Source: Siphonodentalium dalli (Eukaryota > Mollusca > Scaphopoda > Gadilida > Siphonodentaliidae). From it: 64,000 nt of DNA. The position numbers and the translations under genes are program-made. The notes beneath the pieces were generated by a model that saw only the letters and a program-made list of their open reading frames with translations, ran no database searches and was not told where the DNA came from. The stretch spans positions 165,904,394 through 165,968,393 of the forward strand of contig CP136069.1 of the NCBI GenBank assembly GCA_032622095.1. Reading direction: 5' to 3'. This document shows, in pieces, positions 1 to 11,129 of this stretch. The stretch's first letter is position 1; the number at the start of each line of letters is the position of its first letter.

Positions 1-59
1 ATAAATTATAAATAGTTAAGCAATAGTTCCTTGTTAGCATTGTTGAAAACACCTCATAC

Positions 60-420
60 TGTTGTTCCCCTCGCAGAGCAGATAGAAAACCGTCAATGTC
101 ACTGATATCAACAACCGACTATTCCAGGTGGTTCCATTCCACAGTTGTTTTAACAAAGAAGGAGTTTTCGTATTGTGAGCTGCTAGTACGCAGAAGTTGG
201 AACGATTCTGTGTTGTTACACACCTCCTTCTCCACCGGATTTTGACTGACACGTACAGTCCTCAAATTTTGTTGGCTGTAGCCTGTATTTGCCTTGTGTT
301 TTAGATAATCAGGCTTATGAAGTGCTGGGAGCAACCCCATGACTATTTTGTGGTATTTAACCAGTCGCTGTTCTTTCCTTCTGGGAGCTTTACCTCAGAC
401 AGCATGTCTGTGACTGATCC
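60..420 (-). mobile_element. LINE retrotransposon fragment, C-terminal end of reverse-transcriptase ORF (degraded)
   Basis: On the minus strand the frame starting near 340 reads GLLPALHKPDYLKHK and, further on, NSFFVKTTVEWNHLE, followed after a stop by SVVDISDIDGFLSAL. The pattern 'SFF.. T...WN.L ... sl..F...L' is the usual C-terminal tail of reverse transcriptases of CR1/Jockey-type LINEs. About 30 codons upstream (plus 340-420) the related text DMLSEVKLPEG is in another frame, so at least one frameshift and one in-frame stop separate the parts. The polymerase core is missing; the plus-side neighbour is a palindrome starting near 496. A dead fragment; the clade is not certain. Confidence 0.6.
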
Positions 421-495
421 ATCATCTCGTCTGTATATGTTCTTTTCTGTATCTGTTCTTTGAGTTTAAGAGAGATCTCGAGGTCAAGTGACCAA

Positions 496-1040
496 TTTTG
501 AATGGGGATTTCCATGCAAATCTGCAGAGCAAAATTTAGAGTTGCACATACTTCTGAGTGTGACTTGATGTAGTATTGAAAACAACAGGTATTTACAGGG
601 ACGCCAGAAGCATCAAAGGGCAAGGGGGCAAACCAACCAGGAGGGCACTTTTCGGGTACCCACTGGCCTCACCTGAGTCAGGCCAGCAAGGGGGGCAAGT
701 GCCCCCATATGTCCCCCTTCTCTGGCGTCCCTGGGTATTTATCTGGCGACTGGCGGGTCCAATTGGAACTTGTTCCATTATAAATTATAATGTTGGTGTA
801 TTTATTTTTGAATTTTATATTGATATTTCGAACCTGACAAATATAAGTTATGTAGGTCAAGTGATATGTAATTCCAGAAAAAAATTCTCAAAAATATATT
901 TATAGCAAAATTTTATAATTTACGAAGCGGACCCACCAGATAAATACCTGTTGTCTAGTACCACATCAAGTCACACTCAGAAGTATATGCAACTCTTTAA
1001 CTTTTGCTCCGCAGATTTGCATGGAAATCCCAATTCAAAA
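496..1040. repeat. Large inverted repeat (about 100-bp arms, 345-bp loop)
   Basis: The left arm (496-596) and right arm (945-1040) are reverse complements with a few mismatches: 'ggatttccatgcaaatctgc' on the left pairs with 'gcagatttgcatggaaatcc' on the right, and 'cttctgagtgtgacttgatg' pairs with 'catcaagtcacactcagaag'. Inside the loop a second, smaller inverted pair ('tatctggcgactggcgggtcc' type against 'ggacccaccagataaatacc') sits at about 735-760 and 928-950. It is probably a foldback element or an inverted duplication. No protein is encoded. Confidence 0.7.
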
Positions 1041-1064
1041 TCCACCACGGCGGAAGACACACAC

Positions 1065-1176
1065 CATTCGTTGCTCTTTCCAATTTTTCGGCATCTTCCC
1101 GCTTACGAAAACTTCTTATTTGATCGCATTTTGCCAATTTAAGCTCAATATATCTCAGTCTTTTTCTAACGATATC
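1065..1176 (-). CDS. Possible internal exon, unknown protein
   Basis: Minus-strand frame open through 997-1206. A plausible exon runs from a 3' splice site (ttcactgtcag, exon starts at 1176) to a 5' site (aatg|gtgtgt, exon ends at 1065). The peptide begins DIVRKRLRYIELKLAKCDQI and continues with RSFRKREDAEKLERATN, a basic, helical, coiled-coil-like composition. No family recognised. It abuts the palindrome that ends at 1040. The call rests on splice-like ends and composition only; it could be chance. Confidence 0.25.
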
Positions 1177-1367
1177 CTGACAGTGAAACCATTCTTGACA
1201 GAACACAGGGATATCCCCAATCTATTTATAGCATATCAGGCTGTATCAGGGGAGATAAACCATGCATGCAGTTTATAGAAGCGTTAGGAACAGGCAGTAA
1301 ACAGCTGATTTCAACAACAACAACATGGTGGCGATTATTTTTGAGTCCCTTTAATATTTATATTCGA

Positions 1368-1716
1368 TAAGTGGCTTTAAAGTGATGTGAAACACTCCAT
1401 GGAGAATAATCTTGCTTAAAGTAGTTATTTTCATAAATATTATATCCAAATTCACAACACACACACTCAGTCTTGTATATATTAAAAATGCAGTGACTAT
1501 CGATGGGGAAAACATTTTCATTAGTATATTGGCGTTAGTTGAAACGTGACATAAATAATTACAATTCAGCGTAGTTCAAATGATGTTTTCTATGGAGTGG
1601 TACGGTCGATTTGCTTGAGATTTTCAGCGATGTTAGTAGAATGCTGCATTTCTCGCGATGACATAGCACCTGAATACTAAATTATCAGTTTCACGCACCC
1701 GAACATGTCTTTAAAG
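1368..1716. repeat. Dispersed repeat family I, copy 1
   Basis: About 340 bp aligning by eye with 28345-28727. Shared stretches include 'gtgatgtgaaacactcc', 'gtagttca', 'tatggagt', 'cgattt.cttgagattt' and 'atcagtttcacgcacccgaac', in the same order with many substitutions. No open frame or terminal repeat was recognised. Confidence 0.6.
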
Positions 1717-1820
1717 ATAACATATCTATTGATAGCAAGTTTGATATAGATTACAGTGTATAAAATAATTGCAATATTCCGCGAAAACAACATGGTCACA
1801 ATCAGTGGCAATTATCCAAG

Positions 1821-2200
1821 CATAGCGGTCTAGCAACACTAAATTCACCCTCTGGGGACCTCATTCCCCTTAGGCCTCATCTTCTCTGGAAAGTTTCTTT
1901 ATTATCAAATTTCTATAGAAACTTCTTCACATAGATTCTATTTCTATTTTAGTTTAGTTTCTCTATATCCCCAAATTGGCAGATGACACATTGCATAATC
2001 GAGGTTCCCAGTGGGTGTACATCACAATATTCACCATTTCCGAACTTCAATCTGAGTCTATGTCGCCCATAGAAGATGAGGCCATGCAGAATGAGTGAAT
2101 TTGGTGATGATAGCCCACTGTGAGGGACAACGTCACCAAATTCACCCTCTGGGGACCTCATTCTGCAAATGACAGGCACACTAGACTCAGGCTTGTGCAG
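1821..2200. mobile_element. Family B composite element, copy 1
   Basis: Two copies of the family B end ('aaattcaccctctggggacctcatt', at 1848-1865 and 2135-2165) flank a core of about 250 bp. The core begins 'cctcatcttctctggaaagt' and contains 'ttggcagatgac' and 'tgcataatcgaggt'. The same end-core-end arrangement is found at 12281-12690 and 16869-17254. Elsewhere only the hairpin ends remain. No coding capacity. Confidence 0.7.
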
Positions 2201-2316
2201 TGCATGTGTCATGTGTTGCATGCATTGTTGTTGTTGTGTTTATGATACTGATAAACACAATGTGGTATCAAATCAAAAGCCCTTAATCCTCAGACTGAGA
2301 TCGCTTCATGTTTGTG

Positions 2317-2676
2317 AGAGGCAGTTTTCACATTTATTAAATAATAGGACTTAAGTGCAATTGAATTGTGCTTATTCGCAATTAATTGTGCTTAAGTACA
2401 ATTAATTGTGCTTAAGCACAATTATTTATGCTAAAGCACAATTTGTGTAGAACACAAATGAAATTAAAACTCTGAAATTTCAATTGCGCTTAAAGGCAAT
2501 TGAATTGTGCTTAAGAGCAATTATTGATCATCATAAACAAAACCCCCTTAATTCTTATGGAATAGTCTGCAGAATGACTGTCCAGCCAAACCTGATTATG
2601 AACTCATTGTATTGTGCTTAAGCGCAATTGAATTAAGCTTAAGTGCAATTATTTAATAAATGTGAAAACAGCCTCC
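2317..2676. mobile_element. Foldback element with about 28-bp terminal inverted repeats and 'gtgcttaagcacaat' units
   Basis: The ends are inverted copies: 'gcagttttcacatttatt' on the left and 'aataaatgtgaaaacagc' on the right, each beside 'ttaaataat'. The interior has eight or so palindromic 'aattgtgcttaagcacaatt' variants on both sides of a short unique middle (2525-2610). It looks like a non-autonomous foldback transposon. No clear target duplication was found. Confidence 0.65.
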
Positions 2677-3350
2677 CATACATGTTGGATTCTTATGATG
2701 GATAATATGTTATTAATTTGATAAGGAAGAAAACCTGGTAATAACTATTAATATTTTAACCTTTCATTCACATAGACCTCGTTTTTAAGGTAGAAAGGTC
2801 ATGCACTCTTTGTTGCGGCGACTGCCAAAACCCACCTATATTCATGGCTGTAGCTAATGCAGAATTCAGCGCCCCCACCCCACTATTGACTTTACGATGT
2901 ATAAGTCGCAAGCACATTTTAAGGGAAATACTGGGTCAAAAAGTTGTTAGTTACAGACAGAATATATGGGACACTTTTAAGCGGTTTCAAAACACATATG
3001 TGCACACTATACATTAAAGATGGATTATCTCTTTAAATAACAAATTTTAAATAATTGCGTGGGTCTAAAATAATAAATATGAATTGAAGACCCCTGTCTG
3101 GAAAGGCTTCTGTCAACTAATATTGATTTTATTTCGAATATTTTATTATGAAATTGGATGATTTGTTGGGACACTTTATTTGTCTATTTTTAGAACGGAC
3201 CATTCACACGATACCATATAGATATAGCGAGCATTAGCCTGTTCCTATAACTACTTACCAAATGTCAAATGTCCCAGATTGATTGATTGTATTGTTTTAT
3301 TCCATAGTTTTAAGCGACAATGAGTCTAATTAACATATATATGTGACAAA

Positions 3351-3466
3351 ATTACACAATAAAATTTCTGGTCTCTGTTAACAGTAACCACTATTGTTCA
3401 TTAGGTAAATTACACAATAAAATTTATGGTCTCTGTTAACATTAACCACTATCGTTCATTAGGTAA
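3351..3466. repeat. 58-bp tandem duplication
   Basis: Two adjacent copies (3351-3408 and 3409-3466) of a unit beginning 'attacacaataaaattt' and containing 'ggtctctgttaaca.taacc' differ at only a few positions, which indicates a recent local duplication. Confidence 0.9.
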
Positions 3467-4097
3467 ATAACCACACCTCTTTAGACCAAAAAATATTCAA
3501 AATAAAATATATATTAATTGATAGAAGCATTTTTGGACAGGAGTCTTTGATTCATATCTAATATTTTGTACCCAGTAACTATATAATATATGTTTACAAA
3601 GATATAATCTGCCTTTAAACTTCTCAAACTTTGATCTTGATGCCTCGATCGCTATATGAAATTTGCTTGGCCGACTGACACATAGTGGTCTGAAAACCTA
3701 CTTCTTGACATAATTATTTCTGTCCCAGGTCCACCATAGTCTCAAAACTTATGATAAAGGGAGATGCACCATTACTCCATTATTGACTTAATTTCTTAAT
3801 CAAAACTACCATAAACTAGTAACATCCCACTAAACTAGACTAGTGTCACTGGTCCTGAAAGATCTTTGTGTTTTATAATTCACTGACGTAAATCCCGACA
3901 TGCCAAATATTTCTCAATGTTCCAGTGCACTCCATGACTGGTAATTCGAGATTTTTGATTTGGTTTGATTAAAAAATTTGGATATTCGATTCGAGATTTG
4001 ATTCAAACCAAAATCTGAGATTTACAGGGCCCAAAGATAGCATTTCATAAACATTCATTTATCATGAGGTGTGGTCAATAATAAAAAACGTTATGAA

Positions 4098-4120
4098 GGG
4101 GGGGGGGGGGGGGGGGGGGG
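4098..4120. repeat. Poly-G homopolymer (23 G)
   Basis: A run of 23 G residues. The length is uncertain in any assembly; such runs can form quadruplexes. Confidence 0.95.
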
Positions 4121-4834
4121 TAAGTTAACTTGTTGGAATCGGGAAACCTAGTACCGACGATACTCACTGTAGTGATTTAAGTATATGAATACAGGGGCAG
4201 GATGGGAATGGGTGTGGGGTGAGGTAGGGATGGTCTTGAGGGACCATAGTCATTTGACCAGTGTTAGGCCAATTTGTTTTGAAAATTGCCCAAAAAATTT
4301 AATTTGGCCATAGTGGTATATTGTCAATATAACAATGATGTGATTAAAGTCTATGTGTTTGGCATTAGAATTTTTCAAACTTGTTTTGCTGTATCATTTT
4401 TTATGGATGTTCGTGATGAATACTAATGTCTAAGGAAGGGGTATAGCACTGTCAACAAATTTTCTATTTTGAATAATAGTGTTTTTGAAGCCAGTTCCCC
4501 AGACTTTGTGTGATTTCCTCTAAATCGGGACCCTCATTGTAGTGTATAATAAAATGTTCAATGTTATGTAGTTCCTGCAGACAATTCAATACCCAAAGAT
4601 AACCTGGGTTGTTAACAGTAATCAAAGGGAAGAAACTCTAACCGTCAAGAGCATCTTTAGATAATCCAACAGGATAACTCTAAATGATAGTTTCAGTGTA
4701 TGAGCATAAAACTCACAAAATGTGATGAGAAAAAAATTATGAATTTGTAGCATCATAACTAGTTTTGTTTTGGTGACATATGGTCTGGTAATTAAAATTG
4801 ATATATTGGACAACACATTTCAAAAGTGGCCAAG

Positions 4835-4918
4835 CTTAAAGGGATACTGTACACTAAATCCGGCCATAGGACCATCTCCTTTTATATTCAACAAAATATA
4901 TGTAACAAATGAATGTAC
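4835..4918. mobile_element. Family C element, left-end fragment
   Basis: 'aaagggatactgtacactaaatcc' and 'tatattcaacaaaatatatg' match the left arm of the complete copy at 8391-8727. The right arm is absent. Confidence 0.6.
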
Positions 4919-5284
4919 TAGAGTTGCGGCCCAAATTAATTAGTTTTGCATTGAACATGAACTCAATGACCTGTTGACGAGCACTGAGTATACTGATCAT
5001 TATTAGATAAACAGGCATCATGCATATTTTGTGTACTCCGAAGTCACTTCATTAATTTTTTTTAAATGTGAAGTGTGGCGACTTGGAATGGTTTGGGCTG
5101 ATTAACATTAGATATGTCAATATGGCAAAGATGGGTTATTTTATCGACAAATATTGAGTTTGAAATGGATGGTATTTTCAACTGTGATGAAGTGGTACCC
5201 AGATGTCGGCCATGCTCTCTGAATTTTTTGTTCAGCGTCTGTTTTCAAAGTTTTGGAACACTTTAGAATATAAATTGTGTAATT

Positions 5285-5735
5285 ATAATTGGAAAATATA
5301 TAGATAGAACGACACAAGTGTGTGAACTGGTTAACGTTATTGCACGAGTTTGTTGTGACGCGATGGTAAAACGAGAACCGGAGGTTCGAGTTTTACCTCG
5401 CGGGATGACAAACGAGTGCAATAACGTTAACATGTTCACAAAAACTGTGTTGTTCTATGTTTATTGCACAAACTGAAGATTGTGGATTATAATATACTAA
5501 CATTTAGGTTGATATTGTTTCATTTAATTGAACAAGCGTCCGCTTAATGAAGGCTATACATTATAATTAGTGAAGAAATTTTCTGTTAAAGTTGACATCG
5601 CCAATGACGTTGTTGACGTAATCGGTTTGTATTGTTCTAGAACAATACACAATCTTTTATTGAATGTTTTGAATTCATCTGTATTTTGTTGTATTCCCCA
5701 CAAATAAGCCAGTAGGTGTGAATAAAGCTTTTTCT
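5285..5735. repeat. Dispersed repeat family G, copy 1, with internal hairpin
   Basis: Aligns with 10502-10932 over about 430 bp. The proximal part is a hairpin: 'gtgaactggttaacgttatt' on one side, 'aataacgttaacatgttcac' on the other, with arms of about 55 bp. The distal part shares 'agtgaagaaattttctgtt' and 'cgccaatgacgtt'. No open frame. Confidence 0.7.
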
Positions 5736-6610
5736 CGATCGATTGGTGTTTGAATTTTAATAATCAGTTCAGGCATTTGTGAATTAAGGCCGTTAGAAAT
5801 GAGGATGTATCTGATTATGTCATCTCCCTTGTAACTTATGATATCTATATGCATTTTTTAAAGTGGTGCGCTCGTTTTAAGTTGAATATTTTTTTTATTT
5901 CTATTTTAACTTGTATTAACGACATCAGTGTCCCTGTGATAAATTCCACCTTCCACCATCCCAATGTCACTTGACTATAATCAAATAACGTTAAGACGAA
6001 AGTGAAGGTTTGCTGACTCATTATTTTCAAATTGAAATTATTAGAACTGTTATTGGTTTGCGATAACATAAAAATCAGTGTAAAGTTTTAACTCTACCGA
6101 TAGCATCGGTACATCACTGAAGATGGTTATGTGCTTTCAGCAATGATGTCAGCGTGAGTTTCATTTAAAAGCGATTTTACACAACAGAACTGCTCATTCA
6201 CAAAGTGACGTCATAGTGTTAAGGGGTTTCCACTTCTGAGCTATGTTGACACAAGGTGGATAGTTTAGATGGACCTACACAGAATACTACTTAATTGTTA
6301 AGCTAGTACACCACATGAAGGAATCTATGCTATCTGAAGACCACATCAAGCATATTATATAACAATAAAAATAGTTTTAGAAGGGAAATTTTGGGAAGAG
6401 TGTTCTCAGCAAGAATACAAATTAAGTGGAAATGAATAAATGCCAGAAAAAATACATGATCTGAACTAGTAAAAGGCTTATTAAAATGGTAATTTAATTG
6501 AGTTCAATGCTGCATGCTCAAGAATCTCAACATTATGTTAGGTGTGTGCTGGAAAATGGTCAACATCCAATTTGCACGAATTGATGAAAAAACATTTGGG
6601 CTGAGATGAG
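5736..6610. other. No gene seen
   Basis: No reading frame with coding character, no splice-flanked open stretch and no repeat that I could match elsewhere in the window. Confidence 0.4.
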
Positions 6611-7089
6611 TTTAAAGGTACTCAACCCGATAAAACTCATCTCAATTACTATTTCAATGGCTTCGGGGGTCAAAAATATTTGATTCGAGTCGAGGAAGTC
6701 ACCCATCAAAGCTCAGATTTGTTAGATATCGATTTTAGAAATCTATTATTTTTCATTATCGGGAATACTATCTGGCCCAGAACTCAGTCAAAATTTGCGT
6801 TAACATTACCACTTGATTTTAGAGTTATTCATCCTTGTCTGTTTGAATAGATTTGGAGTACACATCCAGAGCAGATTACGGCAGTTATTAGTACTCATCT
6901 CGAGAACATAACAAATTTGAAAAATCAATATCTAATAACTCTGAGCTTTGTTTGATGGGTTCCTCGACTCGAATCAAATATTTTTTACCCCCAAAGCCAA
7001 AGAAATAGTAATATAGGACCCTCTGATCGGATTGTTGTTGTTGGAATCTGTTGAGATGGGGACCCTCTTTATGGATTGAGTACCTTTAA
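6611..7089. mobile_element. Family H element with inverted 'ttaaaggtactcaa' ends
   Basis: Starts 'ttaaaggtactcaacccg' and ends 'ttgagtacctttaa'. Subterminal text is also inverted: 'caaaaatatttgattcgagt' on the left against 'actcgaatcaaatatttttt' on the right. A second copy begins at 58625. Non-coding, so probably a non-autonomous DNA transposon. Confidence 0.65.
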
Positions 7090-7472
7090 GCCTCACTTTT
7101 AGGTCATATCTCCATAGCCAAATTCCTAGCTTACCAGTTATCTATAACACTGTGGCCTATTGTTGATTGCTCCCGACTTGAGTGGACTGACCTGCATACC
7201 AACAATGGTCTAGTTCCTTGATGTAACAGTTCATGGTAATGGCTTCTCGCAATTTTTAAAACTCAACAGAGTTCGTTTATCTCCAAATTGTCAATGGTAT
7301 CTATATATAGTAAACATGCTGGTGAATCAAAAACTAAAGTTAGCAACTCTCGACAAATCAGAATGCTATATAATGCTTCAGAGGAAAACATTCAACTTGA
7401 ATTACAATAGACTATAAGATAATGAGCTTAAGTAATATGTGTGATCAAGGCCTTACACACGTGTCTTGCAAA

Positions 7473-7651
7473 TTAACCCTTCCATGACTGGAGCTTCCTA
7501 AAATTTTGTGAAAACGCTGCATGCCAATGCATTCACAAAATATGCAAGTCTCCCATAGGGAGCCTCACATATAAGAGAATACATTGGCCTAACGATATTT
7601 ACCTTGAGCCAGTGCAAGATCTGTAATGCTGCACCAGCGCAAAAGGGTTAA
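7473..7651. mobile_element. Family Dc TTAA element, copy 1
   Basis: Bounded by TTAA at 7473-7476 and 7648-7651, with ends 'cccttccatgactggagc' and 'gctgcaccagcgcaaaaggg'. The middle carries a decayed version of the shared hairpin ('ccaatgcattc...gagaatacattggcc'). TTAA target duplication is the hallmark of piggyBac-like elements; assignment to that superfamily is inference. Confidence 0.65.
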
Positions 7652-7687
7652 ATATCCCAACCTGCACTGGATGCAGAAAACTTGATA

Positions 7688-7887
7688 TACAGTAATGCTC
7701 TAAATAATCGACTCAACCACAGCAGAATTATGGGTAACTTTTCAGGATTTAGTCGGAAATAGGGCTTGTTGCATTCATCGGAAAGCTCTCACTGAGAGCT
7801 TTCCGATGAATGGCAATCCTGAAATCCTGAAAAGTTACCCATAATTCTGCTGTGGTTAAGGAGTCGATTATTTAGGGCATTACTGTA
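7688..7887. mobile_element. Family A hairpin MITE, copy 1 (near full length)
   Basis: Arms of about 100 bp, from 'tacagtaatgctctaaataa' to 'tatttagggcattactgta', form an almost perfect hairpin centred near 7793 ('gctctcactgagagc'). TA flanks plus CAGTAATG ends fit a Tc1/mariner-type miniature element. Part of the left arm ('ccttaa') and right arm are shortened compared with 30077-30294. Confidence 0.8.
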
Positions 7888-7906
7888 GAACCATTCAATA
7901 ACTTAC

Positions 7907-8112
7907 ATGTATGATTCACAGATACTCATAGGAACCCAGGAATAATTTTGTTTCTTGAGGGCCGGGCGAATCCTTTTAGGTTTCTTTTGTGAAATGAGAT
8001 CTCTTTCATCGAGTAACCTTTGGTAATCCTGATCACTAAATGTGGTAAACCGTTCATGCTGTTCTTTGGGAATACCTTTCACAAAAGGAAGTAGATAATG
8101 ATTGTCTGCCAT
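7907..8112 (-). CDS. Probable first coding exon, unknown protein
   Basis: Begins with ATG at 8112 in a reasonable context (cagtgATGG) and stays open to a strong 5' splice site (tacat|gtaagt) after 68 codons and two bases. The peptide starts MADNHYLLPFVKGIPKEQHE, followed by a charged stretch with DQDYQRLLDERDLISQKK and a basic patch KPKRIRPALKKQ. It has no signal peptide or membrane segment. Codon choice is varied, unlike the repeat-derived frames around it. No family recognised. Downstream exons would lie at lower coordinates and none can be placed with confidence. A stop follows directly in the intron frame, as expected for a true donor. Confidence 0.5.
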
Positions 8113-8390
8113 CACTGAGGTGCATTCTCAACAGATAGCTTAAGATAACATGCCTGATTTCGAGGTTCCAGATAAGGAATTACCACTAACAATGTAAATG
8201 GTTATTTAGTAATTTCTATGATCTGTAAACTCATGAATTCACATAACGAATACACAAAACAAAACAAGTGAACTGCATCCAAAGACACCGGAGGACCGTG
8301 TCAACAAGAAATTCAGATCTTGTCTACAAGACGCCTGGAAGAACAGAAGAAACCCTGATCAAATGTTAATATAAATCAGGTTTCTTGTGG

Positions 8391-8727
8391 TTAAAGGGGA
8401 CTACACACTAAATCCGGTCATTTATGGGACCATCTACTTTTATATTCAACAGAATATATGCAACAAATGAATGAATGAGTCATGGATTAACGCCAAATAC
8501 ACTCATGGGCTCTATGAACAATGCAAACAACATGGTAAATATAATGAAAATTCATTTTCATTATATAATTACCAAGTTTACCATGTTTTTTTTTCGCTCA
8601 TAGAGCACACGAGTGTATTTTGCACGAATCCATGGCTCAAATTCATTCATTTGTTGCATATATTCTGTTGAGTACAAAATGAGATGGTCCCATAAATGGT
8701 TGGATTTAGTGTACAGTACCCATTTAA
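8391..8727. mobile_element. Family C inverted-repeat element, complete copy
   Basis: Left arm 'ttaaaggggactacacactaa...' pairs with right arm '...ttagtgtacagtacccattta'. 'cagaatatatgcaacaaatg' on the left is the reverse of 'catttgttgcatatattctg' on the right. Arms about 150 bp around an AT-rich centre near 8560. Open frames inside it are by-products of the repeat. Confidence 0.75.
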
Positions 8728-9192
8728 GTCAAGATTCACTAATGTTTAGAAGAAAGTTTCTTAGAAACAGGAACGGAATCTCCATGAAAGCCGATCCCTT
8801 TGCGACAACACGAACAGAATTGAGCAGAACGAACTCAAGAATCCTTCCCTGAACAAGTAAGAACTAGAAATGAATATTCCGTAATTAAGAATACTGTATA
8901 TATATGACAAGCCAAACCAATAATTTTGTTGTCAATAACGAAGCGAAACCAAAGCTATTCACACAGACAGTGATATGCACAACTACAAGCAAAATGTTTC
9001 ACGAAAATACAACAGAGATATAAATTGGTTACACACACTGACAAACGAATGCTTACAATATCTCCCCTGTAAGCCATTTGGATTGGGGATTTCACGTTCA
9101 TAAAGCGATGTAAATGATGAATGTCTTTTTAGCCTACAGGTATTCAGAGGAAAGTAGTGTAGCAAATATTGAATGAAGACTTTATATAACAG

Positions 9193-9418
9193 TGTGTCTG
9201 TCATTTGCAGAATGAGGTCCCCAAAGGGGGAATTTAGTGATGCTACCCCCGCATAGCGGGCTAGCATCACCAAATTCACCCTCTGGGAACATAATTCTGC
9301 TGAAGTGTAAGCAGAATGAGGTCCACAGAGGGTGAATTTGGTGATGCTAGCCCGCTATGCGGGGTAGCATCACTAAATTCGCCCTCTGGGGACCTCATTC
9401 TGCAAATGACAGACACAC
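9193..9418. mobile_element. Family B, two hairpin units in tandem
   Basis: Two successive hairpins, each 'gaggtcc.cagagggtgaattt.gtgatgctagcccgc' followed by its reverse, joined at 9300 ('ctgctgaagtgtaagcag') and flanked by 'gtgtctgtcatttgcagaat' on the left and its inverse on the right. This suggests duplication of the hairpin or two insertions at the same site. Confidence 0.75.
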
Positions 9419-9547
9419 AATTTCAAGGCTTGATATTGATATGGATAAGCATGAATAGATAATGCTCAATTAAAACATATATACAGATCAGCTATTTTTC
9501 AGATAGTTCCAATATAGTTCCACTCTAGGGCCCAATTATTATAATAA

Positions 9548-9764
9548 ACAGAATATATGCAACAAATGAATGAATTTGAGTCATGGATGACTTCTTATTG
9601 TCTTTATATAAATTGCCATGTTGTTTGCATCGTTCATACAGGATATGAGTGTATTTCGGACTAATCCATGACTCAAATCCATTCATTTGTTGCATATATT
9701 CTGTTGAGTATAAAAGGAGATGGTCCCATAAATGGCCAGATTTAGTGTACAGTACCCCTTTAGG
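9548..9764. mobile_element. Family C element, left-truncated copy
   Basis: Matches the inner left arm and the whole right arm of 8391-8727 ('acagaatatatgcaacaaatg' to 'ttagtgtacagtacccctttag'). The outer left arm is missing. Confidence 0.7.
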
Positions 9765-9925
9765 CATGAATAGATAATTAATACCAGTACTCAATTAAAC
9801 ATATATACAGATGAACTACTTTTCAGATAGTTCCACTCTGGGGCCCAACGTATCGGAGGTTTAAAGTCAAATTGAATTTTGAATCGAATCAGGGGTGAGA
9901 TTCGCAAATCAAATGGAATATATAC

Positions 9926-10074
9926 ACAGTAATGCCCTAAATAATTGGCTCATTAACTAAAGCAGAGTGAGAACTTTCCGATGAATGGCAACAAGCCATC
10001 TTTCTAACTAAATCCTGAAAAATTACCCATAATTCTGATGTGGTTAAGGAGTCAATTATTTAGGGCATTACTAT
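9926..10074. mobile_element. Family A hairpin MITE, copy 2 (left arm deleted)
   Basis: 'acagtaatgccctaaataat' is followed almost directly by the right-arm text 'gaactttccgatgaatggc' and continues to 'tagggcattactata'. Most of the left arm has been lost. Confidence 0.75.
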
Positions 10075-10501
10075 ACATGGGCCAAACTTGGGTATCAAAA
10101 TATCAGTTTCAGCGAACCAGGGTAACATAATACCAATTTTTACGAACCTGGGAAATATAGTGTCCAAAGCCATGGGTCGATAAAGACCAATTCAGCAGTA
10201 TTATTTTACTATGTGCAGTGAAGCAAAATGTGGTATGCAATTGCAAGGGCGTCGGATGAGTGATGGATCGTGTTACAATGTATAAGACCCACTGGTGAAC
10301 CGCTGGAAGTTTCAGAAGCAAAACTATCTTCTCATTTAAAAATTTTAAAATATATGGTACAGTTTGTGTTTCGAAAATCATGAACTTTGAAAAGTCTGCA
10401 AGTACATTTCCAGAATGCTTAAACGAACATATATCTGATTAATCAATATTGTTCACATTCGTAAAAATGTTTTGCATGACTCCAAAACTTTGCGTTATCG
10501 G

Positions 10502-10932
10502 GTGAGATATATATAGATAAAATGATATACATGTGTGAACTGGTTAACGTTATTGCATGAGTTTGTTGTGATGGAATGGTGAAACAAGAACTGCAGGTTC
10601 AAGTTTGACCTCGCGGGACGACAAACGCATGCAATAACATTAACATGTTCACACAACTGTGTTGTCCTATGTTTATTGTACACTCTGAAGACAATAGCTT
10701 GTAATATACTGAAATTTAGGTCACTATTGTTTTGTTTAATTGAACAAACATATGCTTTTATATGTAGACTATACCTCATAATTTAGTGAAGACATTTTCT
10801 GTTCAAGTTTATGTCGCCAATGACGTTGACATAATCGGTTTGTTCAAAGACAATATAACAAATTTTATTGAACATTTTGATATCTTCTGTATCTTGCTGT
10901 ATTTCGCAAAAAATAAACGAATGGGTGTGCAA
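10502..10932. repeat. Dispersed repeat family G, copy 2
   Basis: Same order of motifs as 5285-5735, including the 'gtgaactggttaacgttatt' hairpin and 'cgccaatgacgtt'. The copies differ at many positions, so they are old. Confidence 0.7.
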
Positions 10933-11129
10933 TGAATTGTATTACTGTCATGTTATTGGGAGGTATAGAACAAATCAATGCAGCAAGAAAAAACAAGAGC
11001 ATGCCATCGGAGCATGGCATAATACATCCGTTTCTGAAGTAGAGTGGGGCAAGGTTTAATTCATTTATTTGAAACCTTTGACTTAAGACAAAATAATAAC
11101 AAAAATAAAACACAATCGGACTCAAATTC

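Larger units (their letters stand above)
2700..4830. other. No gene seen; mostly unassigned sequence
   Basis: All frames are broken by frequent stops. The stretch holds the 58-bp duplication at 3351-3466 and the poly-G run at 4098-4120. Around 3470-3760 text such as 'aataaaatatatattaattgatagaagc' recurs near 56130-56165, so part is dispersed repeat. Confidence 0.4.

Noticed and set aside
5376-5400. tRNA T-loop-like 'ggttcgagtttt' text
   Set aside because: It is part of the family G hairpin with no other tRNA features.
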